DNA from: Deinococcus malanensis
GTDB taxonomy: Bacteria > Deinococcota > Deinococci > Deinococcales > Deinococcaceae
Assembly: GCF_014647655.1 (NCBI RefSeq)
Contig: NZ_BMPP01000018.1
Coordinates: 1 to 64,000, forward strand
DNA: 64,000 nucleotides
Direction of reading: 5' to 3'
Shown: in pieces, positions 41,677 through 56,088 of the stretch
Layout: each line of letters starts with the position of its first letter
Position numbering within the stretch: position 1 is the stretch's first letter
Notes under the pieces: generated by a model
What the model was told of the DNA's origin: nothing
Seen by the model: only the letters and a program-made list of their open reading frames with translations
The model's database searches: none
Position numbers and translations under genes: made by a program

Positions 41677-42422
41677 CGGAACGTCGCATAGATCTGAATG
41701 CCGATCTGGGAGAGGGAAGCGAGCACGAGGCGGCCATCATGCCCTTTGTGACCAGCGCGAATATTGCGTGCGGCGGGCACGCCGGAGACCGGGAGAACAT
41801 GCGTGAAAGCCTGCGTCTTGCGGCACACCACGGGGTGGCCGCCGGTGCGCATCCGGGCTTTCCTGACCGCGAGGGCTTCGGGCGCCGAGAACTGCATTTC
41901 CCGCCGGCCGAAGTCACGGCCTTCGTGCGCGAGCAGATCGAGGCCCTCAAAGCCGTAGCTGCGCGGCAGGGCGTGCGGCTTGCCCATGTCAAACCGCACG
42001 GCATGCTCTACAACATGGCCGTCAAGGACGCGGTCCTGGCCGCTGCCATCGCCCGTGCGGCCGCTGACAGCGGTGTGCCCCTGTATTACGGTCTGGCCGG
42101 ACAGCACAGCGTGATGCTTCTCGAAGCCCGTCTGGCCGGACTCAGGCCCATCGGAGAAGGCTTTGCCGACCGGGGGTATGCGCCGGACGGCAGCCTGTGG
42201 CCTCGCGGACAGGCAGGAGCACTGCTCGAGCAGGAGGCTGCGGTAGCGCAGGGGGTCGCTCTGGCGCTACAGGGCCAGACGGTGGCGGTCAGCGGCGAAG
42301 TGATCAGTGTGCCCGCGCAGACGCTGTGTCTGCACGGAGATGGTGCAGAAGCCGCCACGCTGGCCCAGGCCCTGCGAGCAGCGCTGGAGGCCGCCGGGGT
42401 AGGGGTCGCGGCTCCGGACTGA
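41673..42422 (+). CDS. pxpA: 5-oxoprolinase subunit PxpA (LamB/YcsF family)
   Basis: 249 residues. RRIDLNADLGEG start, SANIACGGHAGD, GAHPGFPDREGFGRRE and VKPHGMLYNMA are the family signature, with conserved His and Asp that may bind a metal in the TIM-like barrel. It completes the PxpABC set. I chose ATG 41673 in the ATGA overlap with pxpC. A short gap and then a GGDEF-like gene follow. Confidence 0.94.
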   Translation: MTERRIDLNADLGEGSEHEAAIMPFVTSANIACGGHAGDRENMRESLRLAAHHGVAAGAHPGFPDREGFGRRELHFPPAEVTAFVREQIEALKAVAARQGVRLAHVKPHGMLYNMAVKDAVLAAAIARAAADSGVPLYYGLAGQHSVMLLEARLAGLRPIGEGFADRGYAPDGSLWPRGQAGALLEQEAAVAQGVALALQGQTVAVSGEVISVPAQTLCLHGDGAEAATLAQALRAALEAAGVGVAAPD

Positions 42423-42494
42423 ACCATTGAGTGTCCATTTAGCCGGGGAAGCTGTCAGGATCGCGTGACGCCAGGTGTAGTTCGCTGAAGCGGT

Positions 42495-43589
42495 ATGCAC
42501 AACGCCACTGCCCTGTCTCTGGAAAGCCTGCACCCCAGGCAGGGCCGGCTGCGCCCCCCGATCCCGGCCACCAGCCGTCTGGAGCTGCCCCTGGTTGTGC
42601 TGGCCGGTCTGGCTCTGCTGCTGTGGCCGGCCCATCCGCAGCTGGCGGCCTTTGACCGGGTGGCGTTACCGGCGCTGCTGGGCCTGCTGGCCACCATGAA
42701 CCTGGCAGCTGCGGGCTACCTTCCACTCCCCGTGATTCTCGCGGGCCGCATGGCCATGCTGGGAGCCTGGAGCTACGTGCTGTTCAAGGCGGCTTTTGTG
42801 GTGGCCGGCCTGCCGGCCGGGTCTCAGGTCGAGGCACTGGCTCCGGTCCTGCTGTGGGTTCCGGCGCTCCTGGTCTCGCACACCTGGCGGCTGTCACCCA
42901 CGGAAGCCCGGTGGCTGACAAACATGGCGCTGCTGGTGCTCCTGGGACTGTCCGGGGGTGCCCTGGCGCGTGGAGCAGACGCCGGAGCCGCCCTGCTGCT
43001 TCAGGTCCTTCTGGCCTGTGGGCTGCTGCTGACCGCCCAGCGCTCGGTGCAAGAAGTCATCCGGCGTCAGACGAGACGCGGAGCCTGGACAGACCTGGAG
43101 AGCGGGCCGCGTGATCCCCTGACCGGACTGCCGGACCGCAGCACCGTGGAACGCTGCCTGCGTCAGCTCGCAGCACGCCCAGGCGGCGTGTCGGTGGCCG
43201 TGGTGCGCATCGACCATGCCCAGCGCCTGGAGGCCGAGCGGGGCGAGGCTTTTATGGAGCGGCTCACGGCCCACGTGGCGCGGACCCTGGTGGAATGCCT
43301 GCGCGACGATGATCTGGTCGGCCGTCTCTCGGGCCGGCAGTTTATCCTGCTGCTGCGCGTGCCGGATGCGCGGGCGGGGCGGGCTGCCTGTGAGCGGCTG
43401 CGGCTACGGGTGGCCTCACGGCCCATCGAGGGCGTGAATCCCAGCATCAGCGTGGGACTCACCGACGTGCAGGACACCCCCGAAACCACGCTGGGGCACG
43501 CCGAACAGGCGCTGAACGACGTCACATCTGGAGCGTTCAACCGTGTGCAGATCAGTGCGCCTGCAGCGCCGGACGCCAGAGCCAGCTGA
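42495..43589 (+). CDS. Membrane protein with degenerate GGDEF domain, 364 aa
   Basis: The N-terminal half (about 28-190) has five or six hydrophobic segments, a membrane sensor-like region. The C-terminal part (about 205-350) has the diguanylate cyclase fold: DPLTGLPDRSTVERCL start, then a central RLSGRQFILLL in the place of GGDEF, so the signature and catalytic Glu are lost (SGRQF). It is therefore unlikely to make c-di-GMP and may bind nucleotide or signal by other means. It ends PSISVGLTDV, normal for the family. It follows pxpA by 72 nt; a hairpin stops the unit. Confidence 0.8.
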   Translation: MHNATALSLESLHPRQGRLRPPIPATSRLELPLVVLAGLALLLWPAHPQLAAFDRVALPALLGLLATMNLAAAGYLPLPVILAGRMAMLGAWSYVLFKAAFVVAGLPAGSQVEALAPVLLWVPALLVSHTWRLSPTEARWLTNMALLVLLGLSGGALARGADAGAALLLQVLLACGLLLTAQRSVQEVIRRQTRRGAWTDLESGPRDPLTGLPDRSTVERCLRQLAARPGGVSVAVVRIDHAQRLEAERGEAFMERLTAHVARTLVECLRDDDLVGRLSGRQFILLLRVPDARAGRAACERLRLRVASRPIEGVNPSISVGLTDVQDTPETTLGHAEQALNDVTSGAFNRVQISAPAAPDARAS

Positions 43590-43614
43590 GGGCACGACAG
43601 GGCCGGGAAACCTT

Positions 43615-43674
43615 ACACTGACACAGAGTTGCGGGAGGTTCATCTGGGGCCTCCCCTTTCCTTTGTCTCAGTGT
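43615..43674 (+). terminator. Hairpin terminator after the GGDEF-like gene
   Basis: Inner stem GGGAGG/CCTCCC (43633-43638 and 43650-43655) followed by CTTTCCTTT, with an outer imperfect stem ACACTGACACAGAG / CTTTGTCTCAGTGT. It separates the GGDEF-like gene from the PhoU-like gene. Confidence 0.65.
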
Positions 43675-43719
43675 CCTGACATTTTCATGACATTAGGGCA
43701 GACAATCAGGAGGATTATC

Positions 43720-44358
<639 letters not shown>

Positions 44359-44374
44359 AGGCAGGCTGACTCAC

Positions 44375-45370
<996 letters not shown>

Positions 45371-45387
45371 ATACCGCAGCCCAGCGA

Positions 45388-45434
45388 CCAACGAAAATGC
45401 CCCGGCCAGCAGTTGGCCGGGGCGTTTTCGTTGG
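45388..45434. terminator. Bidirectional terminator between pit and coaX
   Basis: Long inverted repeat of about 21 bp, from CCAACGAAAA through GCCCCGGCCA, loop GCAGT, back to TTTTCGTTGG. T-runs follow on both strands, so it stops both convergent genes. Confidence 0.93.
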
Positions 45435-45437
45435 CTT

Positions 45438-46223
<786 letters not shown>

Positions 46224-46261
46224 TGTACGTGCCGTGCGCTGCCCGCCCGCCACAGAGCCCT

Positions 46262-46398
46262 TATACGGATTCCGGCTGTTTCATTGAAAAACCGGGAGAG
46301 CGCCGGTTTGTCAATTCCACGCCCGGAACCTGTTTTTCTCCCACTCGCTCCGCTCCGATTGAATCGTTTGCAAGAACGATTCAATCGGAGTCCGTATT
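46262..46398. repeat. Possible MITE-like small repeat between coaX and 230-aa gene
   Basis: About 137 bases with imperfect terminal inverted repeats: TATACGGATTCCG on the left and, read in reverse, AATACGGACTCCG on the right. Inside, a 16-bp perfect stem (46353-46368 and 46375-46390, loop TTGCAAG less one base) runs into the right end. The stop codon of the 230-aa gene lies in the right terminus. It looks like the small dispersed repeats of Deinococcus genomes, but copies were not searched. Confidence 0.55.
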
Positions 46399-47089
46399 AC
46401 TGGAAGCTGCCCAGGTCCAGGATCACGCTGTAGGCGCAGTTGGTATCCGCCTCAGTGCGCAGCAGCAGGTCGACCTTGTCACTGGCGCCCATTCCGGCCT
46501 TGAGCGGCTCGAAGTAGTACACCAGCGTGCCGCTCCACCTGCCGGCATCCTCCTTGAAATCGTTGACGTAGCTGCTGCGGACCGGCGCGATCAGCTTGCC
46601 CTCCGGTCCCTTCAGGCGTGCCAGATAGGCGGCGCGGGCTTTTTCCGTGGGCAGGCCGCGCACGCTGACATCGACACGCAGCTGCCCATCCGGCAGACGT
46701 GCACGCGACAGTTCGGCGCCCAGTGCGTCCGCCACGCTGAGGTTGCGGAAACGGTCGCGGGCCTCGGTGGCCTGATAGGCCAGCTGATCGGCCTGTCCGC
46801 TCACCGTCACGGCCACCGGACGGCTGCCCTTGCTGAAGTCTAGCGGTGCGGCCAGCCAGTCGGCCACGCACGCTGCTTCGCCATCAAACACCCTGACCGC
46901 ATCCTTGCCCGAAGCGAACTGGCCTTCCTTGACCCCCAGGTCAACGGTCAGGAAGGTGTTGACCGGATCACGGCGGGCGTAGGCCCCATTGATGACGTTG
47001 CGGGCCGTGGTCTGTTCGAGCTGAGGCACCCACGCCAGGGCAGGCGCGGAGAGCAGCAGGGGCAGGGATAGCAGAATGGATTTGTACAC
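46397..47089 (-). CDS. Secreted protein of unknown function in the Ton-like operon
   Basis: 230 residues with a clear signal peptide (VYKSILLSLPLLLSAPALA, cut near AW). The start is GTG 47089 with GGAGG six bases upstream; the longer ORF from 47119 lacks it. The mature part is beta-rich (SGQADQLAYQATEARDR; SVRGLPTEKARAAYLA) and contains two Cys. It begins 27 nt after the TonB-like stop, so it is the fourth gene of the exbB-exbD-tonB-like operon. It may be a periplasmic or outer-envelope partner of that complex. No family recognised. The stop lies in the repeat element. Confidence 0.65.
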   Translation of the reverse strand: MYKSILLSLPLLLSAPALAWVPQLEQTTARNVINGAYARRDPVNTFLTVDLGVKEGQFASGKDAVRVFDGEAACVADWLAAPLDFSKGSRPVAVTVSGQADQLAYQATEARDRFRNLSVADALGAELSRARLPDGQLRVDVSVRGLPTEKARAAYLARLKGPEGKLIAPVRSSYVNDFKEDAGRWSGTLVYYFEPLKAGMGASDKVDLLLRTEADTNCAYSVILDLGSFQ

Positions 47090-47115
47090 TAAGAACCTCC
47101 AGAAAAGCAGTGGAA

Positions 47116-49254
47116 TCAATCCTTGAAGTAGACGACGCGGCAGGCTTCACCCGCCGCACGGAACTGCTGGGCAGCGGCAGCCGAAAGTTCGACATCAGCC
47201 AGATAGTCCGAGTTGGGCGCAAATTTGGAGGGAATCACGCGGCTGGCTTTCACCCGGGTCACGTTCTTGAACGGAGCCAGCCCGGCTTCGGAGGTGACGT
47301 AGGTGTGCAGGTTGCCTTCCATGACCAGGTCAGAACTCACACCCTTGATCAGCTCCGGGTCGGGCCACACCTGTGCGCCGGCAGACATCACAAAGCTGCT
47401 CTGGGCCCGCTGGAAGTTCCCTAAGCCGCGCACGTCGATCACCACCGTGCAGCTCAGAGGCCGGTCCTCACGGCCGGCGGCGGCACCTGCTCCCCCTGCT
47501 CCGGGGCGCGCACCCTCACCGTTGCCTCCTCCCCCATTGCCGGTTCCTCCGCCGCCGGGACCGCCAGCGCCGTTGCCGCTGCCCGGACCAGCCCCGGCTG
47601 CGCCAGGGCCGCCACCAGCAGGTGCAGACCCGCCGGAGCCGGTCCCAGGCCCTGAAGACCCGGACGGCGCGGGTCCCGCCGATGGCGCAGCTCCGGAAGG
47701 ACCTGTTCCAGCAGGCCCAGACCCGGATGGCGCGGATCCTGATGGTCCAGACCCGAAAGGCGCCGCTCCGGCAGACCCAACACTGCCACCCGCCCGGGCT
47801 GCCGGGGCCTCCGCTGCTGGGGTGCCGCCGCCCGCGCCGGACCCCGCTGCCCGGCCCGTCTCTGGAGGGCCTGAAGTCCCGGAACCGCTGTCTGGGGTCC
47901 GGCGCGCTGTCTCTACAGGTCTGGAGGCGGCGGGCGAGGCTGGGGCTGGCGAAGCGGCGACTGGAGCTGGTGTGACCGGCACTGGTGTGACTGGTGCCGG
48001 CGTGGCTGCTGCCTGCGTAGATGATCCTGGTCTGGGGGCGGCCGGCGCGGAGGTGCCCGAAGCGGAGGAGGCTCCATCGCCGGCAGCTGGGCGGGTCGGC
48101 ACCACCGGACGGGGTGCCGGAGCAGGAGTGGACGCCACGGGGGTTTCTGGGCGGGGTTGAGGGGCAGGCGCAGTGACCGGTGGCCGGGCCGGAACGGGAG
48201 GGGAAGGCTGGGCCGGGACAGGATCTGGTGCTGGGGCCACGGTGCCGCGCGGCGTGGTCGGCACATCGGGAGCATTGGCTGGTGCAGGTGTAACTGGCCG
48301 CGCAGGAATGGCCGCAACCGGACTGTCTGGAGCGTCCGGAGTGGGTGACCGTGCAGGCGCCGCCGGAATGGCCGCAGCAGCTTCCCGCGCCGGCTCGGGC
48401 GCGGCCTCGGCAGGCGCTTGCACAGCGGCTTCCACCTGCTCCCGGCGCGGCAGGGCAGCAACCGGCTCCGGCTCGGCCGGAGCCACTTCACTGTCAGCCG
48501 GTGCGGCCTGACTGGCTGCTTCCTCGGTCACAGCTTCCTCCGCCACAGGGTCCAGGTCTCCAGTGCCCGGAGCCACAGTGGTGTCCGGGGCCAGCTCGGC
48601 GGGCTCGTTGGCAGGGGCGGTGGGATCCGGCGTGGGGGCAGCAGCGGGCGCAGGGCGGGAAGCCGTACCTGCGGCAGCCGCAGGTGCCGATGCGGATGAC
48701 TGGGACGGGGACCCAGTAGCCCCAGCTGAAGGAGCCACAGACGCCTCAGCTGGGCCGGACGCTGCCCGGGGCGTGCCTCCAGCCTCTGCAGCAGGCGCGG
48801 GAACGGACCTCGCTGGTGACGCCAGACGGGCAGCCGGCTCGGGCCTGAGGGCTGTGGGCTGGGGAAGGGCAGGCGAGGCCGTCACAGGCTTGACGGACGG
48901 CGGTTTGGCCGGTGCAGCCCTGACAGTCGCCGGTTTCGTGGGTGCCGGTTTGACAGGCGGCGGTTTCACCGGAGCCGGCCGTGCCGGAGGCCGCAAGGGA
49001 GCAGCTGCCTGCGCAGGCTGTTCCTGGCGTGGCGGGACGGCTGCGGGCTCAGGCGAAGGGACCAGGGTCACCACTTCCATCGGAGCCCGCCGGGCATCTG
49101 CCGGCGTCAGGCGCCGGGGCTCGGGATCAGTGGGGCGGGCCAGCAGCAGCCCCAGAAGCAGGGCCGCGTGAAGCGCGGTCGTGACCCCGGCGGCGCGCCA
49201 GCGGTCCTGCTGCTCAGGGGATGACGGCCCGGGCGGGCGCGGCAGGGTGGTCAT
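47116..49254 (-). CDS. TonB-like protein with a very long Pro/Ala/Gly-rich linker, 712 aa
   Basis: A single membrane helix (about 20-42) near the N-terminus is followed by about 540 residues of low-complexity sequence: first Lys/Pro-rich PVKPPPVKPAPTKPA as in TonB, then Ala/Pro/Glu, then Gly/Ser/Pro repeats. A compact C-terminal domain (about 590-712, SCTVVIDVRGLGNFQ ... CRVVYFKD) does not look like the classical TonB fold. The gene overlaps exbD by 4 nt, so it is the probable energy-transducing partner of the ExbB/ExbD motor. The linker could span the thick multi-layered Deinococcus envelope (inference). Typical TonB is about 240 residues. Confidence 0.75.
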   Translation of the reverse strand: MTTLPRPPGPSSPEQQDRWRAAGVTTALHAALLLGLLLARPTDPEPRRLTPADARRAPMEVVTLVPSPEPAAVPPRQEQPAQAAAPLRPPARPAPVKPPPVKPAPTKPATVRAAPAKPPSVKPVTASPALPQPTALRPEPAARLASPARSVPAPAAEAGGTPRAASGPAEASVAPSAGATGSPSQSSASAPAAAAGTASRPAPAAAPTPDPTAPANEPAELAPDTTVAPGTGDLDPVAEEAVTEEAASQAAPADSEVAPAEPEPVAALPRREQVEAAVQAPAEAAPEPAREAAAAIPAAPARSPTPDAPDSPVAAIPARPVTPAPANAPDVPTTPRGTVAPAPDPVPAQPSPPVPARPPVTAPAPQPRPETPVASTPAPAPRPVVPTRPAAGDGASSASGTSAPAAPRPGSSTQAAATPAPVTPVPVTPAPVAASPAPASPAASRPVETARRTPDSGSGTSGPPETGRAAGSGAGGGTPAAEAPAARAGGSVGSAGAAPFGSGPSGSAPSGSGPAGTGPSGAAPSAGPAPSGSSGPGTGSGGSAPAGGGPGAAGAGPGSGNGAGGPGGGGTGNGGGGNGEGARPGAGGAGAAAGREDRPLSCTVVIDVRGLGNFQRAQSSFVMSAGAQVWPDPELIKGVSSDLVMEGNLHTYVTSEAGLAPFKNVTRVKASRVIPSKFAPNSDYLADVELSAAAAQQFRAAGEACRVVYFKD

Positions 49255-49664
49255 GGGCTGCCTGCTGCCTTGCGGGTGCCCAGCGCCAGGCGCTCTCCAC
49301 CGGCCTTCTTGATCTCGTCCATCACCCGGACAACGGCACCATAGTTGCCCCGTTCATCGGCGCGCAGGCCCACCATGCCGTCAGAGGCGGCCAGCAGCGG
49401 TTTGAGCTGCCCCCCCAGGCGGGTCAGGGTCGTGGGCTTGCCGTCCAGAAAAACCTTGCCGGCACGGTCCACGCTGACAATCGGAAGCGCTGGTGTCTCC
49501 TGCACGGTGGTGCTGGCGCGCGGCAGGTCCAGCGGCAGCGCGTTGTTGCGCGCGCCCAGGCTGCTGGTCAGGAAAAAGAAGATCAGTAGCAGCAGCACGA
49601 TATCCACCATCGGGGCAAAGTCGAAGGTCACCTCGTCTGCGCCCTCACGGAAGCGGCGTCTCAC
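49251..49664 (-). CDS. exbD: ExbD/TolR-family protein
   Basis: 137 residues with one N-terminal membrane helix. FDFAPMVDIVLLLLIFFFLTSSL is the family signature with the membrane Asp that carries protons in ExbD/TolR. The periplasmic part ends with a short alpha/beta domain. It overlaps both neighbours by 4 nt and forms a motor with the upstream ExbB-like gene. ExbD or TolR cannot be decided by sequence; the TonB-like partner supports ExbD. Confidence 0.88.
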   Translation of the reverse strand: MRRRFREGADEVTFDFAPMVDIVLLLLIFFFLTSSLGARNNALPLDLPRASTTVQETPALPIVSVDRAGKVFLDGKPTTLTRLGGQLKPLLAASDGMVGLRADERGNYGAVVRVMDEIKKAGGERLALGTRKAAGSP

Positions 49665-50359
49665 CGGCGCGCCCCGTCGAAGCTCAGGGACACTTCAGGA
49701 CGGGGAGGCAGGGTGACCACTGGACTGGCCAACTGCGCGGCACCCAGGCGTGGAGTCAGCCAGCCGGGCAGGTCTTCACGGACCCGTTCGGCCTGGGTGG
49801 CAATCCGGTCTGCACGGGCACGCAGGGCGTTGCGGGCCACATAGGCAACGATGGCCACGACCAGCCCGGCCGCCGTGTTGACCAGCGCCTCGCTGATGCC
49901 GGTGGCCAGCTGGGCCGGGGTAGGCGCACTGGTCTGGCTGAAGACCAGAAACGAGCGCACCATCCCGATCACGGTGCCCAGCAGACCCAGCAGCGGTGCG
50001 ACCTGAGCGGCGGTGCTCAGGGCACTTAAGCCGGCGTACAGTCGGCTGTCCTCGGCCAGCAGGGCCGACTGCATGGCCGAGACCGCCGCGTCCGGGCCCC
50101 GGTCAGCGCGGTGCAGCCCCGCCCGCAGCACCTGCGCGGCAGGGGCCGGATGGGCGGCGCGGTCGACTTCTGCCAGTGCCGCCGCCGGACCACTTTCGGC
50201 CGTGATAGCGCGGGCCCGCTCGATCAGGGCGCCGGCATCCTGGCCCAGCCGCCGCAGGGCCAGGATCCGCATGACCGTGAGATACACCACGTAAAGAGAT
50301 AAGGCCAGCAGCACCCACAGGAGAGGGCCGGCGGCGCGCAGCAGATCAAGGGGACTCAC
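49661..50359 (-). CDS. exbB: ExbB/TolQ/MotA-family proton channel
   Basis: Membrane subunit with three helices: VLLALSLYVVYLTVM, VAPLLGLLGTVIGMVRSF and TAAGLVVAIVAYVARNAL, the typical MotA/TolQ/ExbB layout, with the conserved Pro and Gly in the second. It overlaps exbD by 4 nt. The ORF stays open to 50548, but the extra N-terminus comes from the AT-rich promoter region and has no protein character, so I start at GTG 50359 (232 residues, normal length); no ribosome site is seen there, so the start is uncertain. It is divergent from sufC. Confidence 0.82.
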   Translation of the reverse strand: MSPLDLLRAAGPLLWVLLALSLYVVYLTVMRILALRRLGQDAGALIERARAITAESGPAAALAEVDRAAHPAPAAQVLRAGLHRADRGPDAAVSAMQSALLAEDSRLYAGLSALSTAAQVAPLLGLLGTVIGMVRSFLVFSQTSAPTPAQLATGISEALVNTAAGLVVAIVAYVARNALRARADRIATQAERVREDLPGWLTPRLGAAQLASPVVTLPPRPEVSLSFDGARR

Positions 50360-50459
50360 CTGTAAGGGGTTAACACGCAGCGCTGTGGCAAGCGTGAAAA
50401 GGTCATGGGGCGCCTCATAAATCAGACAAAAGCACAGTCTGTAATCCACACTAAAACAC

Positions 50460-50488
50460 TCGACTTTAGACCCGAAGACGCGTAAAAT
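50460..50488 (+). promoter_or_regulatory. Putative promoter of the suf operon
   Basis: TCGACT (50460-50465), a 17-base spacer and TAAAAT (50483-50488), giving a 4/6 and a 5/6 match to the -35 and -10 boxes. The leader to sufC is about 45 nt. No Fe-S regulator (IscR or Fur-type) dyad was recognised. Confidence 0.6.
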
Positions 50489-50540
50489 GGCCAGGAAATC
50501 AGGAATCATTCCTAACAAGATTCCCGGCCAAGGAGACCGT

Positions 50541-51305
<765 letters not shown>

Positions 51306-51309
51306 ACTT

Positions 51310-51675
51310 ATGCCCGCGCTCTTTATCGCTACCCGGGACGAGGCACCAGCCGAACTGGACGGCCGGGCACTGTTCGGGCACCTTGATCTTCTCGACGACC
51401 TGGCCCGGCAACACGCGGTCACGCCTCTGTCCGAACTGGTGGGCACTGACCTGGTTGACGAGAACGGGCTGGCCGAGGAGCTGGAGCTCCCGGACTACGA
51501 ACCGCAGGACACGCAGTGGCACTCCGCCGCCACAGGACTCCAGACCGTCCGCACCCTGCTGCAGCTCACTGCCCTCCTGCCGGACGATGTGAGCAGCGAA
51601 CTGCGGGAAGCAGAGACCATCCTCAGTCACCTCAGCGAGCGCGGGCAACCCTTCACCTTTACGTACGACCTCTAA
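51310..51675 (+). CDS. Small unknown protein inside the suf operon, 121 aa
   Basis: ORF of 121 residues set 4 nt after sufC and 13 nt before sufB, so clearly part of the operon. The sequence is acidic and Leu-rich ([28 protein letters not shown]), helical, without Cys or metal motifs. It does not look like SufE, SufU, SufT or SufA. Its exact placing suggests a clade-specific helper of the SufBCD complex or a conserved linker gene. No known family recognised. Confidence 0.75.
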   Translation: MPALFIATRDEAPAELDGRALFGHLDLLDDLARQHAVTPLSELVGTDLVDENGLAEELELPDYEPQDTQWHSAATGLQTVRTLLQLTALLPDDVSSELREAETILSHLSERGQPFTFTYDL

Positions 51676-51688
51676 TGGAGGACTTCAC

Positions 51689-53095
<1,407 letters not shown>

Positions 53096-53152
53096 GCGGC
53101 GTGGCGGGACGCGGATGTCACCTGGTGGCGTCCGCGCCTTGCTGGAGGAACA

Positions 53153-54505
<1,353 letters not shown>

Positions 54506-54525
54506 GCAGCGTCATTCTGACCGTA

Positions 54526-54555
54526 ATGGCCACCCACGTCCGTGTGGGTGGCCAT
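54526..54555. terminator. Terminator after sufD, convergent
   Basis: Perfect 12-bp hairpin ATGGCCACCCAC / GTGGGTGGCCAT, loop GTCCGT, between the convergent sufD and DUF4142 genes. No pronounced T-run follows on the plus strand. Confidence 0.7.
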
Positions 54556-54578
54556 CTGGTTATTGAATCTGCTGGGTC

Positions 54579-55118
54579 TTACTGCCCGGGCAGGGCCATG
54601 GCATCCCTGAGGTGCATCTCGACCGCAGGCTGCATCCTCGCGGCGTAGGACAGGGCCATCTGGTCACGGCCGATGGTGCGGTAGGCCATGATCAGGTCCA
54701 GCGTCATCTGGTGGCCCATAACCTGCACGCGCTTGTACATGGTGTCAAAAGCCGGGCCGGTCAGGGTGGCCAGCTTATTAGCCAGCAGACGCTGCTCTGG
54801 GCCAGGCTTGTTGGTCAGCCGAACGCCCCGGGCGGCGGCAACCCGGTTCAGTTCAGCCTGAGCCATGGTGTGCTCGGTGATCATGCGCTGCGCGTAGGCC
54901 CGCACCGCTGCGTTGGTGCTGCGCTGCAGGGCCAGCCTGGAGGTGGCGATTTCCGACAGGTTGCTGATGGTGGCCGACTCCATAAACAGCACGTCGGAGT
55001 TGTTGGTCATCTGCGCCGTGGACATACCAGCCGTCATGGGTGGGGCGCCGGCGCCTCCAGCGAGCGTGGTGGGCGTAAACAGAGTCAGGGCCAGCAGAAG
55101 GGACAAGCGTTTGGACAT
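54579..55118 (-). CDS. Secreted DUF4142 protein
   Basis: 179 residues. A signal peptide (MSKRLSLLLALTLFTPTTLAG) leads into a ferritin-like helical DUF4142 domain with ESATISNLSEIATSRLALQR, YAQRMITEHTMAQAELNRV and a final HLRDAMALPG. I start at ATG 55118, which has CGGAGG at good spacing; the open frame upstream is not coding. Many DUF4142 proteins are periplasmic and of unknown activity; some have a metal-binding look but this was not checked. It is a single gene. Confidence 0.85.
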   Translation of the reverse strand: MSKRLSLLLALTLFTPTTLAGGAGAPPMTAGMSTAQMTNNSDVLFMESATISNLSEIATSRLALQRSTNAAVRAYAQRMITEHTMAQAELNRVAAARGVRLTNKPGPEQRLLANKLATLTGPAFDTMYKRVQVMGHQMTLDLIMAYRTIGRDQMALSYAARMQPAVEMHLRDAMALPGQ

Positions 55119-55315
55119 CAGAAACCTCCGGAGTTTGAAGTGCGAGGGGTTCTCGCCTCTGCGCTTCAGGCTGCGGCAACCACCCCCGGGAAGCCTCTTG
55201 AGCTCCGTGAAGGTGTGCTGCTTTTCTCTTGACTGTCTCTTAGCGCCTTCCGGGGACTGCGGTTTCTTAGCGTGAAGTTCCTGAATCCGGCTGTCAATCA
55301 GAGAACACAACCAGC

Positions 55316-55350
55316 ATAAAAACAGGGCCGGCTCATAAAGAGCCGGCCCT
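55316..55350 (-). terminator. Intrinsic terminator of rplY
   Basis: Perfect 11-bp hairpin AGGGCCGGCTC / GAGCCGGCCCT with loop ATAAA; on the minus strand it is followed by GTTTTTA. It lies 18 nt after the rplY stop. Confidence 0.92.
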
Positions 55351-55368
55351 GGAGGTGCAGCGTAAAAC

Positions 55369-56088
55369 TTACTGCTGGCCTTCTTCGGTGCTGTCCTCGG
55401 TGGCCTGGGTGCCTTCGTCGGCGTGGGCCTCGGCCTTGATCTCCTCGATGGTCGCGTCGCCTTCGAGCACAGCGGCGGCGGCTTCCTCGGACAGTTCGCC
55501 GGCGGCAACCAGACCGGCCACCTGGGCAGCCTGGGTCTCGGCTTCGGCTTCCTCGGCGGTCATGCGCGGCGGCAGCACGCTGATGACGACGCTGTCCTCA
55601 GCCACGGCCAGCTTGCAGCCTTCGGGCAGCTTGACGTCACCGGCGGTCACGTGGTCACCGATGTTCAGGCGGCTGACGTCCACGGTCAGTTCCTGGGGAA
55701 TGCGGCGCGGGCCGGGAGCCACGATGCTGAGGTTGTGCAGCACGATGTCCACCAGGCCGCCCATGATCTCGCCCTGGCTCTTGCCGGTGGTATGCACAGG
55801 CACAGACACTTCGATGGGCTCACCGTAGGTGACCATGTAGAAATCCACGTGGATGGGCCTGCGGCGGCGCTTGTCCATCTGCACGGTCTTGACCAGTGCG
55901 GGGAAGGTCTCGCCGCCTTCGACGGCGATATCGAACAGGCCGGTGGTGCTCTGCTGACGGAAGGCGCGGTCAAAGGCCTTGCGGTCCAGGGTAAAAGAAA
56001 CGTTCTTTTCCTTGTTGTAGGCGACGGCGGGGATCAGGCCTTCGGCCAGCTTCTCCTGGCTCTTGCGGGGTTTGGCATTCAGTTCCAT
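55369..56088 (-). CDS. rplY: Ribosomal protein bL25 (Ctc form)
   Basis: 239-residue L25 of the CTC/TL5 class. The N-terminal RNA-binding domain (RKSQEKLAEGLIPAVAYNKEKN) binds 5S rRNA; the middle has VDISVP-type beta strands (VDVSRLNIGDHVTAG) and the C-terminal 60 residues are acid-rich (EEAAAAVLEGDATIEEIKAEAHADEG). In Deinococcus the long C-terminal part is typical. I chose ATG 56088 (MELNAKPRKSQ). It is divergent from efp. Confidence 0.93.
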   Translation of the reverse strand: MELNAKPRKSQEKLAEGLIPAVAYNKEKNVSFTLDRKAFDRAFRQQSTTGLFDIAVEGGETFPALVKTVQMDKRRRRPIHVDFYMVTYGEPIEVSVPVHTTGKSQGEIMGGLVDIVLHNLSIVAPGPRRIPQELTVDVSRLNIGDHVTAGDVKLPEGCKLAVAEDSVVISVLPPRMTAEEAEAETQAAQVAGLVAAGELSEEAAAAVLEGDATIEEIKAEAHADEGTQATEDSTEEGQQ

